64,000 bases of DNA from Capillidium heterosporum (Eukaryota; Entomophthoromycota; Entomophthoromycetes; Entomophthorales; Capillidiaceae): NCBI GenBank assembly GCA_016630905.1, contig WBMQ01000001.1, positions 2,480,001 through 2,544,000 on the forward strand, given 5' to 3'. Positions within the stretch are counted from its first letter, which is position 1. Each line of letters starts with the position of its first letter. Of the stretch, positions 1 to 11,713 are shown in pieces. Made by a program: the position numbers and the translations under genes. Below the pieces are notes generated by a model. It was not told the origin of the DNA. It was given only the letters and a program-made list of their open reading frames with translations, and did no database searches.

Positions 1-850
1 ATGGGCATCTGATCGATGTAGGCGTTGTATGAGTAGTAAGCAACATCGGGGTCATTTAAGTTGTTGGGGTTGAACTTCTTTTCCATGTAATCAGTTGTCA
101 AATTAGAGTAGGCTGGAGTATCTAATACGGACATAAGTTTCTCGAACCAAACTTGACGCTTCTTCGTATCTTCAATCGCCTGTTCACTGGTTAGTTGGCC
201 AACTTTGAGGTGGTCACGGCACCAATCCATGAAATGTGAGCCGCGGTGGGGGGTGGCTACTGTTGTTAAAGAGTGGATAGTATAGTTCTTGGGCTTGATA
301 GTTGAGATGAGGTATCGGGAATCTAGACCTCCCATGGAGTGGCCGACTAAGTTGATGGAACGATTTGGTAAAATTTGGCTCAAAGTTTGGTCGAGTTGAT
401 GAGCACGTTCGGCAATAGAGCCAGTAGGTGAAACTTTGGTAACATAGACTTCGCACCCCAGTTGGGTTAAAGCCTCTGCCACCCCTTGCCAGTAGTGGAC
501 CTGTAGCATGGGTAGTGTCTTGAAACCAATTTTGTCGAAGCCGTAGAGACCTATTTAGAAAAACAAAACATAAGAAAACTTGAATCTATGCAAAATAACT
601 TACCATGGCATAAAACTATGGGATTCCTGGTCGCCTTGTATTCGGGTCGGACTAAGTAATAAGGATGAATTTCGTTCCCAGGTTTCCTTTTAAGCGAAGA
701 TACTAAACCGGCGTTGTTGTTAGTTGGAAACCAGTTGGTATTGATTCCTGGGTAGGTGGAAGCGGATAGCAGAGGTAACGGTTGTAAAATTGATGCTATC
801 GAGAACTTGTTCAAAACAGTTTGGATCTTTTGCTTTAGGGGAGCAAACAT
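1..850 (-). CDS. Alpha/beta-hydrolase lipase (triacylglycerol lipase-like), 3' end outside window
   Basis: Probable carboxylic-ester or triacylglycerol hydrolase. I start it at the ATG whose A is base 850 (protein begins MFAPLKQKIQ). A 53-nt GT-AG intron at 551-603 joins IVLCHG to LYGFDKIGFKTLPML, giving the oxyanion-hole HGLYGFDKIG typical of bacterial-type lipases. The nucleophile elbow GHSMGG follows (about base 340), with ATPHRGSHFMDW after it, a segment usual in this family. The frame stays open to base 1, so the C-terminus with the expected catalytic Asp and His is missing here. No clear signal peptide is seen, so the location is undecided. An extra upstream exon cannot be excluded. Confidence 0.8.
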
Positions 851-2907
851 CGTTGATGTGAGAGGGGTTGAGCTGGTAGTGAATTGGAGACGTCGTCGAA
901 ATGTAGGAAGAGGGGCGTTCTAAAGGTGGGTATTAAGTAGAAATAATTTTATGTTGCTTGGCGCCAATTAATTATGTTGAAGAGGTAAGAGCCCAAAAGT
1001 TGTATGAGAAAGTAAATAAAGAGCTCCTAAAATGGCTTGATTCAGCTGAACATGATGGAATAGTTAATAGCTTGTGATTCGATTACTGGTTTGGTAATTT
1101 GTAATTTGGGATCTTCGAAAATTGCACTATGGGTAGCCAACGATATGCAACTATTTTCAAAGATGACATAATTATTAAAGGCCACTTGATTCCTATGGAG
1201 AATACTTGACAACTGTGATTACTTTATTGAAGTTCAAATTATCCGTTGGGGAACTTGGTCCAGCGGATCTACCACTTTTAGATTAATTGGTTGCCACAAG
1301 TTCCTTTCAGTGTCAGTTTACACTAGGTTGAAGCCACAAACATGTAGTCAAACTAAACAAACTTCAACAAGAGCTTGAAAGCATACCATCAGATCCAATA
1401 GGAAGACATACCTTGTCTGCGATGTGTCCAAGGGTTGTGGAAAACACTTGAGATTGTCAATATTTGGCTAAGTTTCTATTTGAACCGAAAAATATTAATT
1501 TAGTTTATGGAGGTGTGGAGCCAATCAATATTTATGCAGTGGCAGTTCAATAGCTGTGGGATGCACCTCCATGTGATGGATTGGGAACACTCCATTCAAT
1601 AAGCCTTACAAATTTGGATGGACCTAATTATCCGAAAATTTGGAATATAATTTCATATTAAAAGCTGAAGGGTGAGTTGGCGAAAGAATGAGTAGATTAT
1701 ATCGATATAGAATAGCTAAAATATACTTTCTATCATCAAGGATAAGTTTATCTTATAACAAACTTTAATACTATTTTAGGCTTTATTACTATGTTATTTT
1801 AATATCTACTGCTAAAAGTTTAACAAAAGCAGCTTATATATCAAAGTAAAATCGAGCTAGTATATATATGTATATAAATGGATGTGAAATTTCAGTATCC
1901 ATCACAACATATATATATTACTTTAACCAGTGATTTCAAGCATTGAACTACAGGTCACAAATTTTGAAACCAAGTTTAAACTGGTAGTGTGATGGCATCG
2001 ATATACAAAGCAACAAATATATCTTTTATAAGCAAATCCCAAGCATCATACTTTGGTTATTAGTCAAGAATACTCTATATAATACTGACGATCATGTATC
2101 CAAAATAGTATATTTTTAATTAGATGTCCTAAGGACTATATCAATAAAGATATTCTTGTTCTAAGCAGTAACTCAATGAATCTGCCAAATCTTTTACAAT
2201 TTAAAATATAACTGATTCTTTATTATAAATATATGAGAATAGATGAATGGCCCAACAAACCTTTCTTAACAAAGATTTTGATGCTTATATAATTAACTTT
2301 TACTTTATATATCTCTCACAACTCCATAAACCTTCATATATTTTCAAATATAAGTTTACTCAGATACACGCTAAAATCATAACCCTAGTTAATATAAAAA
2401 CCCATTCAATAGAAAAACAAGGAATACTTTTATTAGTATCTTAAAGTTATCTAGAAATACAATACTTCTACAATGAGTATGTTCTATCATATAATTTATC
2501 ACTACATTGACATTCAAACAATTTAAGTTTCAAAGGTAATTGGAAACAAAATAGTCTATCATCAACATCTTTTTCGAAATATAAGAAAGTCGATAAATAC
2601 TTGCTATGAGAATAGGTATATTGGTAATAATACATACATTTACACTTTTTTCAAATATAAATATCAGTTTTTAGAAATATAATAGTTTAACTTGGCCACA
2701 AGTTGACCTACCGCCAAGAAAAATAAACTTGTCCAAGATCACAAGCTAATAGTATAAATTATTAAAAAAGATAATCCAATATATCATTATTTATATAATA
2801 GAAGATTTAATTTATTGTAAAGCCAGCATTAAAATTATAGATAGAGTGTAAGTCAAAGTTGTAGATCGAAAAGAAGGTAGCAGCTCAACTCCCACGCCCC
2901 AAGTCAA
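851..2907. other. AT-rich intergenic spacer, about 2 kb
   Basis: Lies between the 5' end of the lipase gene and the 3' end of the first ATPase. It holds only short chance frames (for example 2247-2444), runs of TA-rich sequence and no recognisable coding, RNA or repeat signal. The part next to 850 should hold the lipase promoter. Confidence 0.6.
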
Positions 2908-5900
2908 TTACTTCTCGAAGGCGTCAAAGTTGGCGGTAGTGTACATGGTAGGTTGCATCTGTAATCCATGGATGGTGGGGTTGAACATAGTGCCTCTGGA
3001 TTTGGAGATAATGAAGAATTTGATAGTAGCATACAGTATGAGTACACAACCCCCAACTATGGGGATGAACCAGAAGAGGGGGTTGAGCAAGTATGAACTC
3101 TGGAACACGACATTGAGAGGGGGTGCATAGACGACCAACATACCTAAACTGAAACCACAGGCCAATCCGATAAAGTTCTTGGGGTTAGCAAACATATGCC
3201 GACCGAAGGGGTAGGTCATCTTGGATTTAACGGCAAACAAGTTGAACCCCTGCATGATCATTACGGAGAGGTAGTAACCGGATTGGGCTTGGGCCAAGTA
3301 CTCGTTACGTTGGGCAAAGGTGATGGTCAAACCGGCTTTGGTAATATAGTCGGATGTGACATCAGTATAGTAGTTGCCACTTTGGAGTAGGACGGTGTCC
3401 GATGGAGTGATACCGTGGTAATTGAGGACCCAAAAGAAAGTCAATAATGAGAAGATAACTTCGATGATACCAGCTTCAAACCAAGCCCAACAAATGACGG
3501 AAAAATCGACCATGACTTCGTCATCGGTCTTTTCGAACTTCTCATACCAATATTGTGAAGTGAAGAGAGCTTTAAAATTGTGTATGGTTTTGGCCAACCA
3601 ACTGGGTTCAATGACTTCACCAGTACTGGGATCAAAGGTACCCTTCAACTGTCGGGATTGTAACCTTCGGTAACGTTCAGTCGAGGCAGGTGTAACTGGC
3701 TTTCTAGGAGGGAGACGCATAAGACCGCCTTGTACTTCAGGTACATCCCAAGCAAAGGATAAGGCGGCGAACAATTCAAAACCAAGATCTACAACTACAA
3801 TAAGAATGGAACTTAAGGCTATAGGGATGGGAACAGCGATGTATAAAAGCTGAGGAAAGACTTCAGGGAAAGTATGGGTAATAGTGTACTTGATACTCTT
3901 CTTCAGATTGATGAAGATAAGGCGGCCTTCTTCGATACCACGGATGGTAGAGGCAAAGTTATCGTCCAACAAAATCATGGCGGCAGCTTCCTTAGATACA
4001 TCGGATCCAGATTCGTTCATGGCAATGCCCAAGTCAGCCTTTTTCAAGGCTGGAGCGTCATTGACACCATCGCCAGTTACACCGACAATGTGTCCCATCG
4101 ACTGAGCACGCTTGACAATCTCCAACTTGTGGGCAGGCGAGGTACGGGCAAAGATGATCTCGTCCTTCTCGAAGATGTGGTCCCACTGGCTGTCGGTTAA
4201 AGAGTCGATCGTTTCGCCGTGGATTACAATGGCCTTAAACTCATGCTCTTCAATCGATTCGATGGGACGTCCGGTTCGTTTAGCTACCATCTGCTTAGTG
4301 TCAGACAGCATCAAGTTGATCTTGCGGCCGATGGCTTCGGCAGTAAGCGGGTGATCACCAGTTACCATCATGACACGGATGCCTGCGGTACGACATCGAC
4401 CGATAGCTTCGCGTACACCGTGCTTGGGAGGATCTTCCAGGGCAGTTAGTCCAACAAAGGTGTAGTTGGTGGTGGGGTAGTTCTGGGCTTTCTTGTCGAA
4501 GACGTAGTTGGCAGGGTAGGTGGCGCTATCCAAATTCAACTGAGCGAAGGCTAGTACACGGTTACCCTTACCAGCCATCTCCTCATACGTAGCTTGGAAT
4601 TGAGCCTTGTGTTCGTTGGTAAGAGGAACAACCTGCCCGTCAACCAAAATAGTGTCACAGAGCACCAAGACACGTTCAGGAGCACCTTTCAAGTACAAAG
4701 TCAAGTCACCAGTTCCATGAGCAACCTTGTTGATACTAAGAGCCCACTTGTTGTGAGAGTTGAACGGGATTTCAAAGACCTTGGGGTGTTGGGCTAAGGT
4801 AGCGTCATAGTCGGACAGGTTTTTACCAGAAAAGCGGATGAGACCAGCTTCAGTGGCATCGGCGATGATCTGTCGCTGATCAAAGGGTACATCGGTACGA
4901 TCAAAGGTAGCCTTGGAGTTCAAGACGGTGTTGAACATGATCTCCTTGACACCAGGGGAGTCGGGGCTGAAGGGGTTGCTGGGATCGTTGATGTTACGAA
5001 GGGCGGCATAGGAATTCAGACTGGACCAGATGCTGGTAACGGTCATCTGGTTTCGGGTCAAAGTGCCAGTCTTATCGGTAGCCAGCAAAGTGATGGCGCC
5101 TAAAGTTTCTACACCTTGAAGATCCTTGACGAGCACGTTCTGGTTGGCCATGCGTTTTGCAGCGATACTCAACAGCATAGTGACGGTTGCTGGTAGACCT
5201 TCGGGTACCCAAGCCAAGAAAACTCCAATGGAGAAGGTCAGAGTATCACTTATACGACCGTAGCGGACCTGACTGAATGTAAAGAAGATAATGGCAGTGA
5301 TTATGGCGACGTAGAAAATGATTTTGACGAAGAAATTGATTTCAAGGGTCAATGGAGATTCTGCTTTCTTTTCACCAGCAGTCATACCAGCAATCTGTCC
5401 CAGAACAGTCTTATCACCAGTACGAACTACAATACCGTAGGCTTCACCAGAGACACACAAGGTACCGTTAAATGCCAGATTTGTAGCCTCCAAGGGATTG
5501 GTGTGGTCGTTGGTGTTGCATCTCTCTTGGGGCTCAGACTCACCAGTTAGCGATGAGTTGTCAACTTTGAGATCAGTGGAACTAAAAACTAGGATATCAG
5601 CTGGAATCTTGTCGCCCATACGTACATAAACCAAATCACCAGGTACTAAATCAGCAGCCTGAACTTGATGTACACCACCATTTCGGATTATACGGCACTG
5701 TTGAGGAATCATGTTTAAGAAGGACTCTAATATAGCAGCACTCTTCTGGAGCTGGATGAACTCGACTAAGGCATTAATGAAGGCCACGATAATTAAAATG
5801 GCTCCGAGGTAAGAATTGACTAAGTTCCCGATCGGATCAATCGCAAGTAAGATGAAACAAAGTACACCAGCTATCAAAAGTAGAACATTGAACAGGGCTA

Positions 5901-6135
5901 GTAAGCAATGCATAAACTTCATAAAGGCTGATTGCTTCTTAGGGGGAGTTAAAGCGTTGATACCATGTACCAACCTAAGCTTGGCTTGTTCGGCCTCTGA
6001 CAGACCTCTAGAGCTACCCGGTTTAGACTGGTCGGCACTAGTTTCTAACCTCTTCAAAACTTCATCAAAGGGAATGATATGCTCGGTTATATCCACCTTC
6101 TGGGACTGCTGGTTGTTGGGTTTGGCTTCCGACAT
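2908..6135 (-). CDS. P-type cation ATPase, type IIC (Na+/K+-ATPase alpha-like)
   Basis: Intronless, 1075 residues, an ATP-driven cation pump of the membrane. Visible in order: cation-ATPase N-domain (about 15-75), M1-M2 (75-125), actuator motif TGES at 198-201, M3-M4 with VPEGLP at 310-315, phosphorylation motif DKTGTLT with the aspartate at 354, a KGAPE nucleotide-binding motif, the hinge TGDGVNDAP, then M5-M10. M5 has the acidic residue of the ion site (PEVFPQ) and M6 reads VVDLGFELFAALSFAWD, resembling the Na,K-ATPase DLGTDM but with Glu in place of the second Asp. The family is known in basal fungi as P2C or ACU ATPases; the ion (Na+ or K+) cannot be read from sequence. Its start lies 1588 bp from that of its inverted paralogue at 7724. 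Confidence 0.93.
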   Translation of the reverse strand: MSEAKPNNQQSQKVDITEHIIPFDEVLKRLETSADQSKPGSSRGLSEAEQAKLRLVHGINALTPPKKQSAFMKFMHCLLALFNVLLLIAGVLCFILLAIDPIGNLVNSYLGAILIIVAFINALVEFIQLQKSAAILESFLNMIPQQCRIIRNGGVHQVQAADLVPGDLVYVRMGDKIPADILVFSSTDLKVDNSSLTGESEPQERCNTNDHTNPLEATNLAFNGTLCVSGEAYGIVVRTGDKTVLGQIAGMTAGEKKAESPLTLEINFFVKIIFYVAIITAIIFFTFSQVRYGRISDTLTFSIGVFLAWVPEGLPATVTMLLSIAAKRMANQNVLVKDLQGVETLGAITLLATDKTGTLTRNQMTVTSIWSSLNSYAALRNINDPSNPFSPDSPGVKEIMFNTVLNSKATFDRTDVPFDQRQIIADATEAGLIRFSGKNLSDYDATLAQHPKVFEIPFNSHNKWALSINKVAHGTGDLTLYLKGAPERVLVLCDTILVDGQVVPLTNEHKAQFQATYEEMAGKGNRVLAFAQLNLDSATYPANYVFDKKAQNYPTTNYTFVGLTALEDPPKHGVREAIGRCRTAGIRVMMVTGDHPLTAEAIGRKINLMLSDTKQMVAKRTGRPIESIEEHEFKAIVIHGETIDSLTDSQWDHIFEKDEIIFARTSPAHKLEIVKRAQSMGHIVGVTGDGVNDAPALKKADLGIAMNESGSDVSKEAAAMILLDDNFASTIRGIEEGRLIFINLKKSIKYTITHTFPEVFPQLLYIAVPIPIALSSILIVVVDLGFELFAALSFAWDVPEVQGGLMRLPPRKPVTPASTERYRRLQSRQLKGTFDPSTGEVIEPSWLAKTIHNFKALFTSQYWYEKFEKTDDEVMVDFSVICWAWFEAGIIEVIFSLLTFFWVLNYHGITPSDTVLLQSGNYYTDVTSDYITKAGLTITFAQRNEYLAQAQSGYYLSVMIMQGFNLFAVKSKMTYPFGRHMFANPKNFIGLACGFSLGMLVVYAPPLNVVFQSSYLLNPLFWFIPIVGGCVLILYATIKFFIISKSRGTMFNPTIHGLQMQPTMYTTANFDAFEK
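3843..5271 (-). repeat. Left arm of the identical tract in the ATPase inverted repeat
   Basis: Every stretch I compared by eye between this segment and 8588-10016 on the opposite strand is base-identical, including synonymous sites; coordinates map as x to 13859-x with no gaps. Outside it the two genes differ at many synonymous sites and some amino acids. It covers M4, the P-domain, the N-domain and the start of M5. Not every base was compared. Confidence 0.8.
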
Positions 6136-7723
6136 TGTAGCTACTCAAACTCTAACGTTTAAACTACTTTATAAAATGAAATTTGTTGTCTTTTAGAGGC
6201 ATAGCGATCGAAGTATATATAGTTGTGGGTAGGCTTAATTTAGGATAGGGTTAACACCAGTTCAGGAAGCTGGAGTAATGTTAATTGCTGCTTTACTCCT
6301 TTGAAATAACTAAAGTTTACATTGCTGAAAGTCTGGGTGTTGAGGATTTTTATCTTTTGAAACTTGACTCCATAAACCGTTTCGAATTTGCAGAGGATAG
6401 CTATCTTTGATTTAGTGGCACATTTCTGTGGATCAACTTTGTTAAACCATTTGAATTGATATCCACAAATTAGGTGGTGTAAACAAACCTATAGTTAGCT
6501 TGTGATTAGTTAAAACAGTACGTGTTCAATGTATCAAAGGTATAGTATTTATGCTTTACTTAGTAGGAGTAGAACAATTATATCACAATAGTTGGCATTT
6601 TACAATAGATTTCTAAAAGAAATCATGCCGCTTCCACAGGTCCAAGAACAATTGATTTAGAAACTTTTGAATTTTGATTTAAACCTATGCAAATTACTTA
6701 TCAACTCAGCTTTTCTAACAAAAATATGCCAACCAAAGCTAATGAGATAGTTACTTCTGGAAGCAAGAAACCATAGTAAACTTTAGGAAATTAAATCGGA
6801 CAATACGTATAAAGCTTACTTCCAATGCTCAAACATATACGTTCCTTATTCAATTTAGTAGTTGTTTTTAGGTATTTACTTCAAATTACTTCTCGGTTTC
6901 ACTATGTGCTACTATTAATAGCCTTCTCGACCCAACCAGCCAAGGATTTGTTCTCTAGCTAAATAAAGAACCTAATTAATTGTCAAACTTAATAGGACAC
7001 CTCATTTCGAAATGGCCAAAGTGCCATAAAAGGAACCTTGGCAATCAGGATGACAATGTGACATTGCAATATCGAAGATGTATAGCTAGCAGATGATGTG
7101 AGTATGTGGAGGAATAGGGTATATTGGGTAAGATCTTCAATGTGTATTGGCTACCTTAATCGTTAGTACTAAAGATAGGGGATATGAGACCCAACACCGG
7201 TATGGGGAAGGCGCGTATCAGGTGCCAAGATTTACCAAATATTGCAAGTAGGAATCTGGAGTCGTTCCAATCCGATTTCCACTAACTTTTGGATAAATTT
7301 TCAGGGCAAGATGAGTTTAAGCATTTGCCCTCCCAGCAACTACGAATAAGCCACTAACTTTCAAACTCAACCAATGGAAACCTCCGCTGATTGGAAAATT
7401 TTTGACAAAGCCTGAAAGATAAGAGTGCTTAAACCCAGCATTAGCCCCAAAATGAAAATTTTATGTTTAACTTGAAAGATAAAGATCATTCCAAAAGAAC
7501 AACTGAAGGACAAAAGCTATCGACACTTGGATTTTTTACCTATGTAAGCTTTAGTTATTCAATAAGGTGAAGTGACAATTTACACTTACCAACTTTAAGA
7601 ACCGATAGTTAAAGCCTACCCCACATTAAGCCATTCAATACATATATATACCACACCTCGATGTCCTGAAATGAAACAATTATCAACTTTAGAAACAGTT
7701 CGACCTTAGGTTGTGTAGCTACA
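6136..7723. promoter_or_regulatory. Shared divergent promoter region of the two P2C ATPase genes
   Basis: 1588-bp spacer at the centre of the ATPase palindrome, with a start codon at each end. TATA-like stretches sit near both genes (around 6165-6175 on the left; the TA-rich run near 7640 on the right). No ORF of note. It should hold both promoters; individual factor sites cannot be assigned. Confidence 0.6.
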
Positions 7724-10700
7724 ATGTCCGAGGCCAAACCAAATAGCCAACAGTCTCAAAATGTGGACATAACCGAGCATATCACCCCCTTTACCGAAGT
7801 CCTAAAGCGGTTGGGCACCAGCGCCGATCAAGCCAAACCAGGTAGCTCCAGAGGTCTATCGGAGGCGGAACAGACCAAGCTTCGCTTAGTACACGGTATC
7901 AACGCCCTAACACCACCCAAGAAGCAGTCGGCCTTTATGAAGTTCATGCACTGCCTACTAGCTTTGTTTAATGTCCTACTTTTGATCGCCGGTATCCTCT
8001 GTTTCATCCTGCTAGCCATCGACCCGGTAGCCAACCTCATCAACTCCTACTTAGGTGCCATTTTGATCATCGTAGCTTTCATTAATGCTTTGGTTGAATT
8101 CATTCAGCTCCAAAAAAGTGCTGCCATATTAGAATCCTTCTTAAACATGATTCCTCAACAGTGCCGTATTATTCGAGATAGTGGTGTACATCAGATCCAG
8201 GCCGCCGATTTAGTACCTGGCGACTTGATATATGTACGTATGGGCGATAAAATTCCAGCTGATATCCTAATCTTCAGTTCCACTGATCTCAAAGTTGACA
8301 ACTCGTCGCTGACCGGTGAGTCTGAACCTCAAGAGAGATGCAACACTAACGACCACACCAACCCCTTGGAAGCTACAAATCTGGCATTTAACGGTACCTT
8401 GTGTGTCTCTGGTGAAGCTTACGGTATTGTAATTCGTACTGGTGATAAGACTGTTCTGGGGCAAATTGCTGGTATGACTGCTGGTGAAAAGAAAGCTGGA
8501 TCCCCTTTAACTAATGAGATCAACGCATTTGTCAAGATTATTTTTTACGTTGCTATCACTACTGCCATCATCTTCTTTATTCTCAGCCAGGTCCGCTACG
8601 GTCGTATAAGTGATACTCTGACCTTCTCCATTGGAGTTTTCTTGGCTTGGGTACCCGAAGGTCTACCAGCAACCGTCACTATGCTGTTGAGTATCGCTGC
8701 AAAACGCATGGCCAACCAGAACGTGCTCGTCAAGGATCTTCAAGGTGTAGAAACTTTAGGCGCCATCACTTTGCTGGCTACCGATAAGACTGGCACTTTG
8801 ACCCGAAACCAGATGACCGTTACCAGCATCTGGTCCAGTCTGAATTCCTATGCCGCCCTTCGTAACATCAACGATCCCAGCAACCCCTTCAGCCCCGACT
8901 CCCCTGGTGTCAAGGAGATCATGTTCAACACCGTCTTGAACTCCAAGGCTACCTTTGATCGTACCGATGTACCCTTTGATCAGCGACAGATCATCGCCGA
9001 TGCCACTGAAGCTGGTCTCATCCGCTTTTCTGGTAAAAACCTGTCCGACTATGACGCTACCTTAGCCCAACACCCCAAGGTCTTTGAAATCCCGTTCAAC
9101 TCTCACAACAAGTGGGCTCTTAGTATCAACAAGGTTGCTCATGGAACTGGTGACTTGACTTTGTACTTGAAAGGTGCTCCTGAACGTGTCTTGGTGCTCT
9201 GTGACACTATTTTGGTTGACGGGCAGGTTGTTCCTCTTACCAACGAACACAAGGCTCAATTCCAAGCTACGTATGAGGAGATGGCTGGTAAGGGTAACCG
9301 TGTACTAGCCTTCGCTCAGTTGAATTTGGATAGCGCCACCTACCCTGCCAACTACGTCTTCGACAAGAAAGCCCAGAACTACCCCACCACCAACTACACC
9401 TTTGTTGGACTAACTGCCCTGGAAGATCCTCCCAAGCACGGTGTACGCGAAGCTATCGGTCGATGTCGTACCGCAGGCATCCGTGTCATGATGGTAACTG
9501 GTGATCACCCGCTTACTGCCGAAGCCATCGGCCGCAAGATCAACTTGATGCTGTCTGACACTAAGCAGATGGTAGCTAAACGAACCGGACGTCCCATCGA
9601 ATCGATTGAAGAGCATGAGTTTAAGGCCATTGTAATCCACGGCGAAACGATCGACTCTTTAACCGACAGCCAGTGGGACCACATCTTCGAGAAGGACGAG
9701 ATCATCTTTGCCCGTACCTCGCCTGCCCACAAGTTGGAGATTGTCAAGCGTGCTCAGTCGATGGGACACATTGTCGGTGTAACTGGCGATGGTGTCAATG
9801 ACGCTCCAGCCTTGAAAAAGGCTGACTTGGGCATTGCCATGAACGAATCTGGATCCGATGTATCTAAGGAAGCTGCCGCCATGATTTTGTTGGACGATAA
9901 CTTTGCCTCTACCATCCGTGGTATCGAAGAAGGCCGCCTTATCTTCATCAATCTGAAGAAGAGTATCAAGTACACTATTACCCATACTTTCCCTGAAGTC
10001 TTTCCTCAGCTTTTGTATGTTGCCGTCCCCATTCCCATAGCCTTAAGTTCTATTCTCATTGTAGTTGTAGATCTTGGTTTCGAGCTGTTTGCCGCCTTAT
10101 CCTTTGCTTGGGATGTACCTGAAGTACAAGGGCGGTCTTATGCGTCTCCCTCCTAGAAAGCCAGTTACACCTGCCTCGACTGAACGTTACCGAAGGTTAC
10201 AATCCCGACAGTTGAAAGGCACCTACGATCCTATTACCGGTGACCACATCGAACCTAGCTGGTTAGCCAAACGCCTTCACAATTTTAAAGCTCTCTTCAC
10301 TTCACAATATTGGTATGAGAAGTTCGAAAAGACCGATGACGAAGTCATGGTCGATTTCTCGGTAATTTGCTGGGCCTGGTTCGAAGCTGGTATCATCGAG
10401 GTCTCCGTCTGCTTAATCGCCTTTTTCTGGGTTCTTAATACCTACGGCATCACCTTGACTGACGCTGTATTGTTACAGAGTGGTGACTACTTCGCCAACA
10501 ACCAGAACGACTACATTACAGTTGCCGGTCAAGTTATCACTTTAGCCCAACGTAACGAGTACTTGGCTCAAGCCCAATCTGCTTATTATCTCTCTGTCAT
10601 GATCATGCAAGGGTTCAATGTTTTTGCCGTTAAATCCAAGATGACCTACCCTTTCGGTCGACACATGTTCGCCAACCCCAAGAACTTTATCGGTCTAGCT

Positions 10701-10967
10701 TGTGGCTTCAGTTTGGGTATGTTGGTTGTGTACGCACCCCCTCTCAATGTTGTCTTCCAGAGTTCCTACCTGCTCAGCCCTATATTCTGGCTTATCCCCA
10801 TCAGCGGTGGCTGTATTTTGATTTTGTATGCCTCTGTCAAATTCTTTATTGTGTCGAAATCTAAAGGTACCTTCTTCAACCCTACCATCCATGGACTACA
10901 GATGCAGCCTACCATGTACACCACCGCCAACTTTGACGTCTTTGAGAAACAGGCTCTGGGGCATTAG
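7724..10967 (+). CDS. Second P2C cation ATPase, reading frame broken by one extra base
   Basis: Paralogue of the gene at 2908-6135 in inverted orientation, with the same motif order (TGES, VPEGLP, DKTGTLT, TGDGVNDAP). The frame from 7724 runs to a stop at 10154-10156, ending in an unrelated RSYASPS tail after residue about 803, just past M6. The downstream part (M7-M10, to 10967) continues in the +1 frame. Against the paralogue the cause is a single extra G: the GG of the intact gene is GGG at about 10131-10133. Skipping it would give about 1080 residues. The C-terminal portion is diverged but otherwise open and conserved, so the break is recent, a sequencing or assembly error, or tolerated. 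As read, the product lacks the last four membrane segments. Confidence 0.85.
8588..10016 (+). repeat. Right arm of the identical tract in the ATPase inverted repeat
   Basis: Counterpart of 3843-5271. The left boundary is sharp: the bases just before 8588 differ (ATTCTCAGCCAG here, ACATTCAGTCAG in the partner). Beyond 10016 synonymous changes resume, then a second near-identical stretch of roughly 120 bp (about 10097-10216) contains the extra G. Confidence 0.8.
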
Positions 10968-11713
10968 AGCTACGCCCTATCCTTTTCTCCTCACCCTAAT
11001 CATAATATAATAAAAGTCATCTCCTGTTGCTAAGCTATTACATAAATATTTTGCTGGATATGGTAAACTACTAGCTTTTATTTTGAAACTATCCTATAGC
11101 ATCTATTTGATAAATTTCTTTAACTTGTTGACAGCAGCACAGTTTTATTAGAAATTGATGTTTATGTTTGACATCGATTTGCACCTACTTGTACTGACAC
11201 TATACCGACCTCCATAGTGAACTTTTACCGATAAACTTTAGCTAAATTGTATACTATGACTGGCTACGATTGAGATGATATTTCCAAATACTGTTTGTAG
11301 CTGAAGGTGACCTATATTTAGTTGTAAAGTAGTAGTGCCATCCATGTGGATTGTACAAAACAACTTTTAATCTAGAAATCTTTAGAGATATGGCTTAGAA
11401 CTTGATATCCATTGTTGCAGTTTTGGAAGGCTCAATTCGATCATAAAGTTACAATTCGTCTTATGTAATAACTATTGATAAATGGCTTCGTACTAATATG
11501 GTATGACCTATACATATAAGTCTAATAAACTTCAAACTTTATTCTGCCATCACGATAAACGTTACTTTATTTGAAAATATTGATAGTTCAATAATCGATG
11601 ATTTATCGGTTTTAGGTCTGCTAATTGCTGTCTCAACTAAGCATCCCAAAAACTATAAAAGCCAAACCCTCGACTAACTCAAACTAAATTCTTTAAACTG
11701 TAAGAATTCTACG
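10968..11713. other. Intergenic spacer
   Basis: 3' flank of the right ATPase and 5' flank of the small secreted gene. AT-rich; no coding or RNA signal seen. Confidence 0.6.

Noticed and set aside
10074-10967. Separate 297-residue gene starting at 10074
   Set aside because: The first 20 residues are a shadow of ATPase M6; the rest is the C-terminus of ATPase copy 2 after the one-base break.
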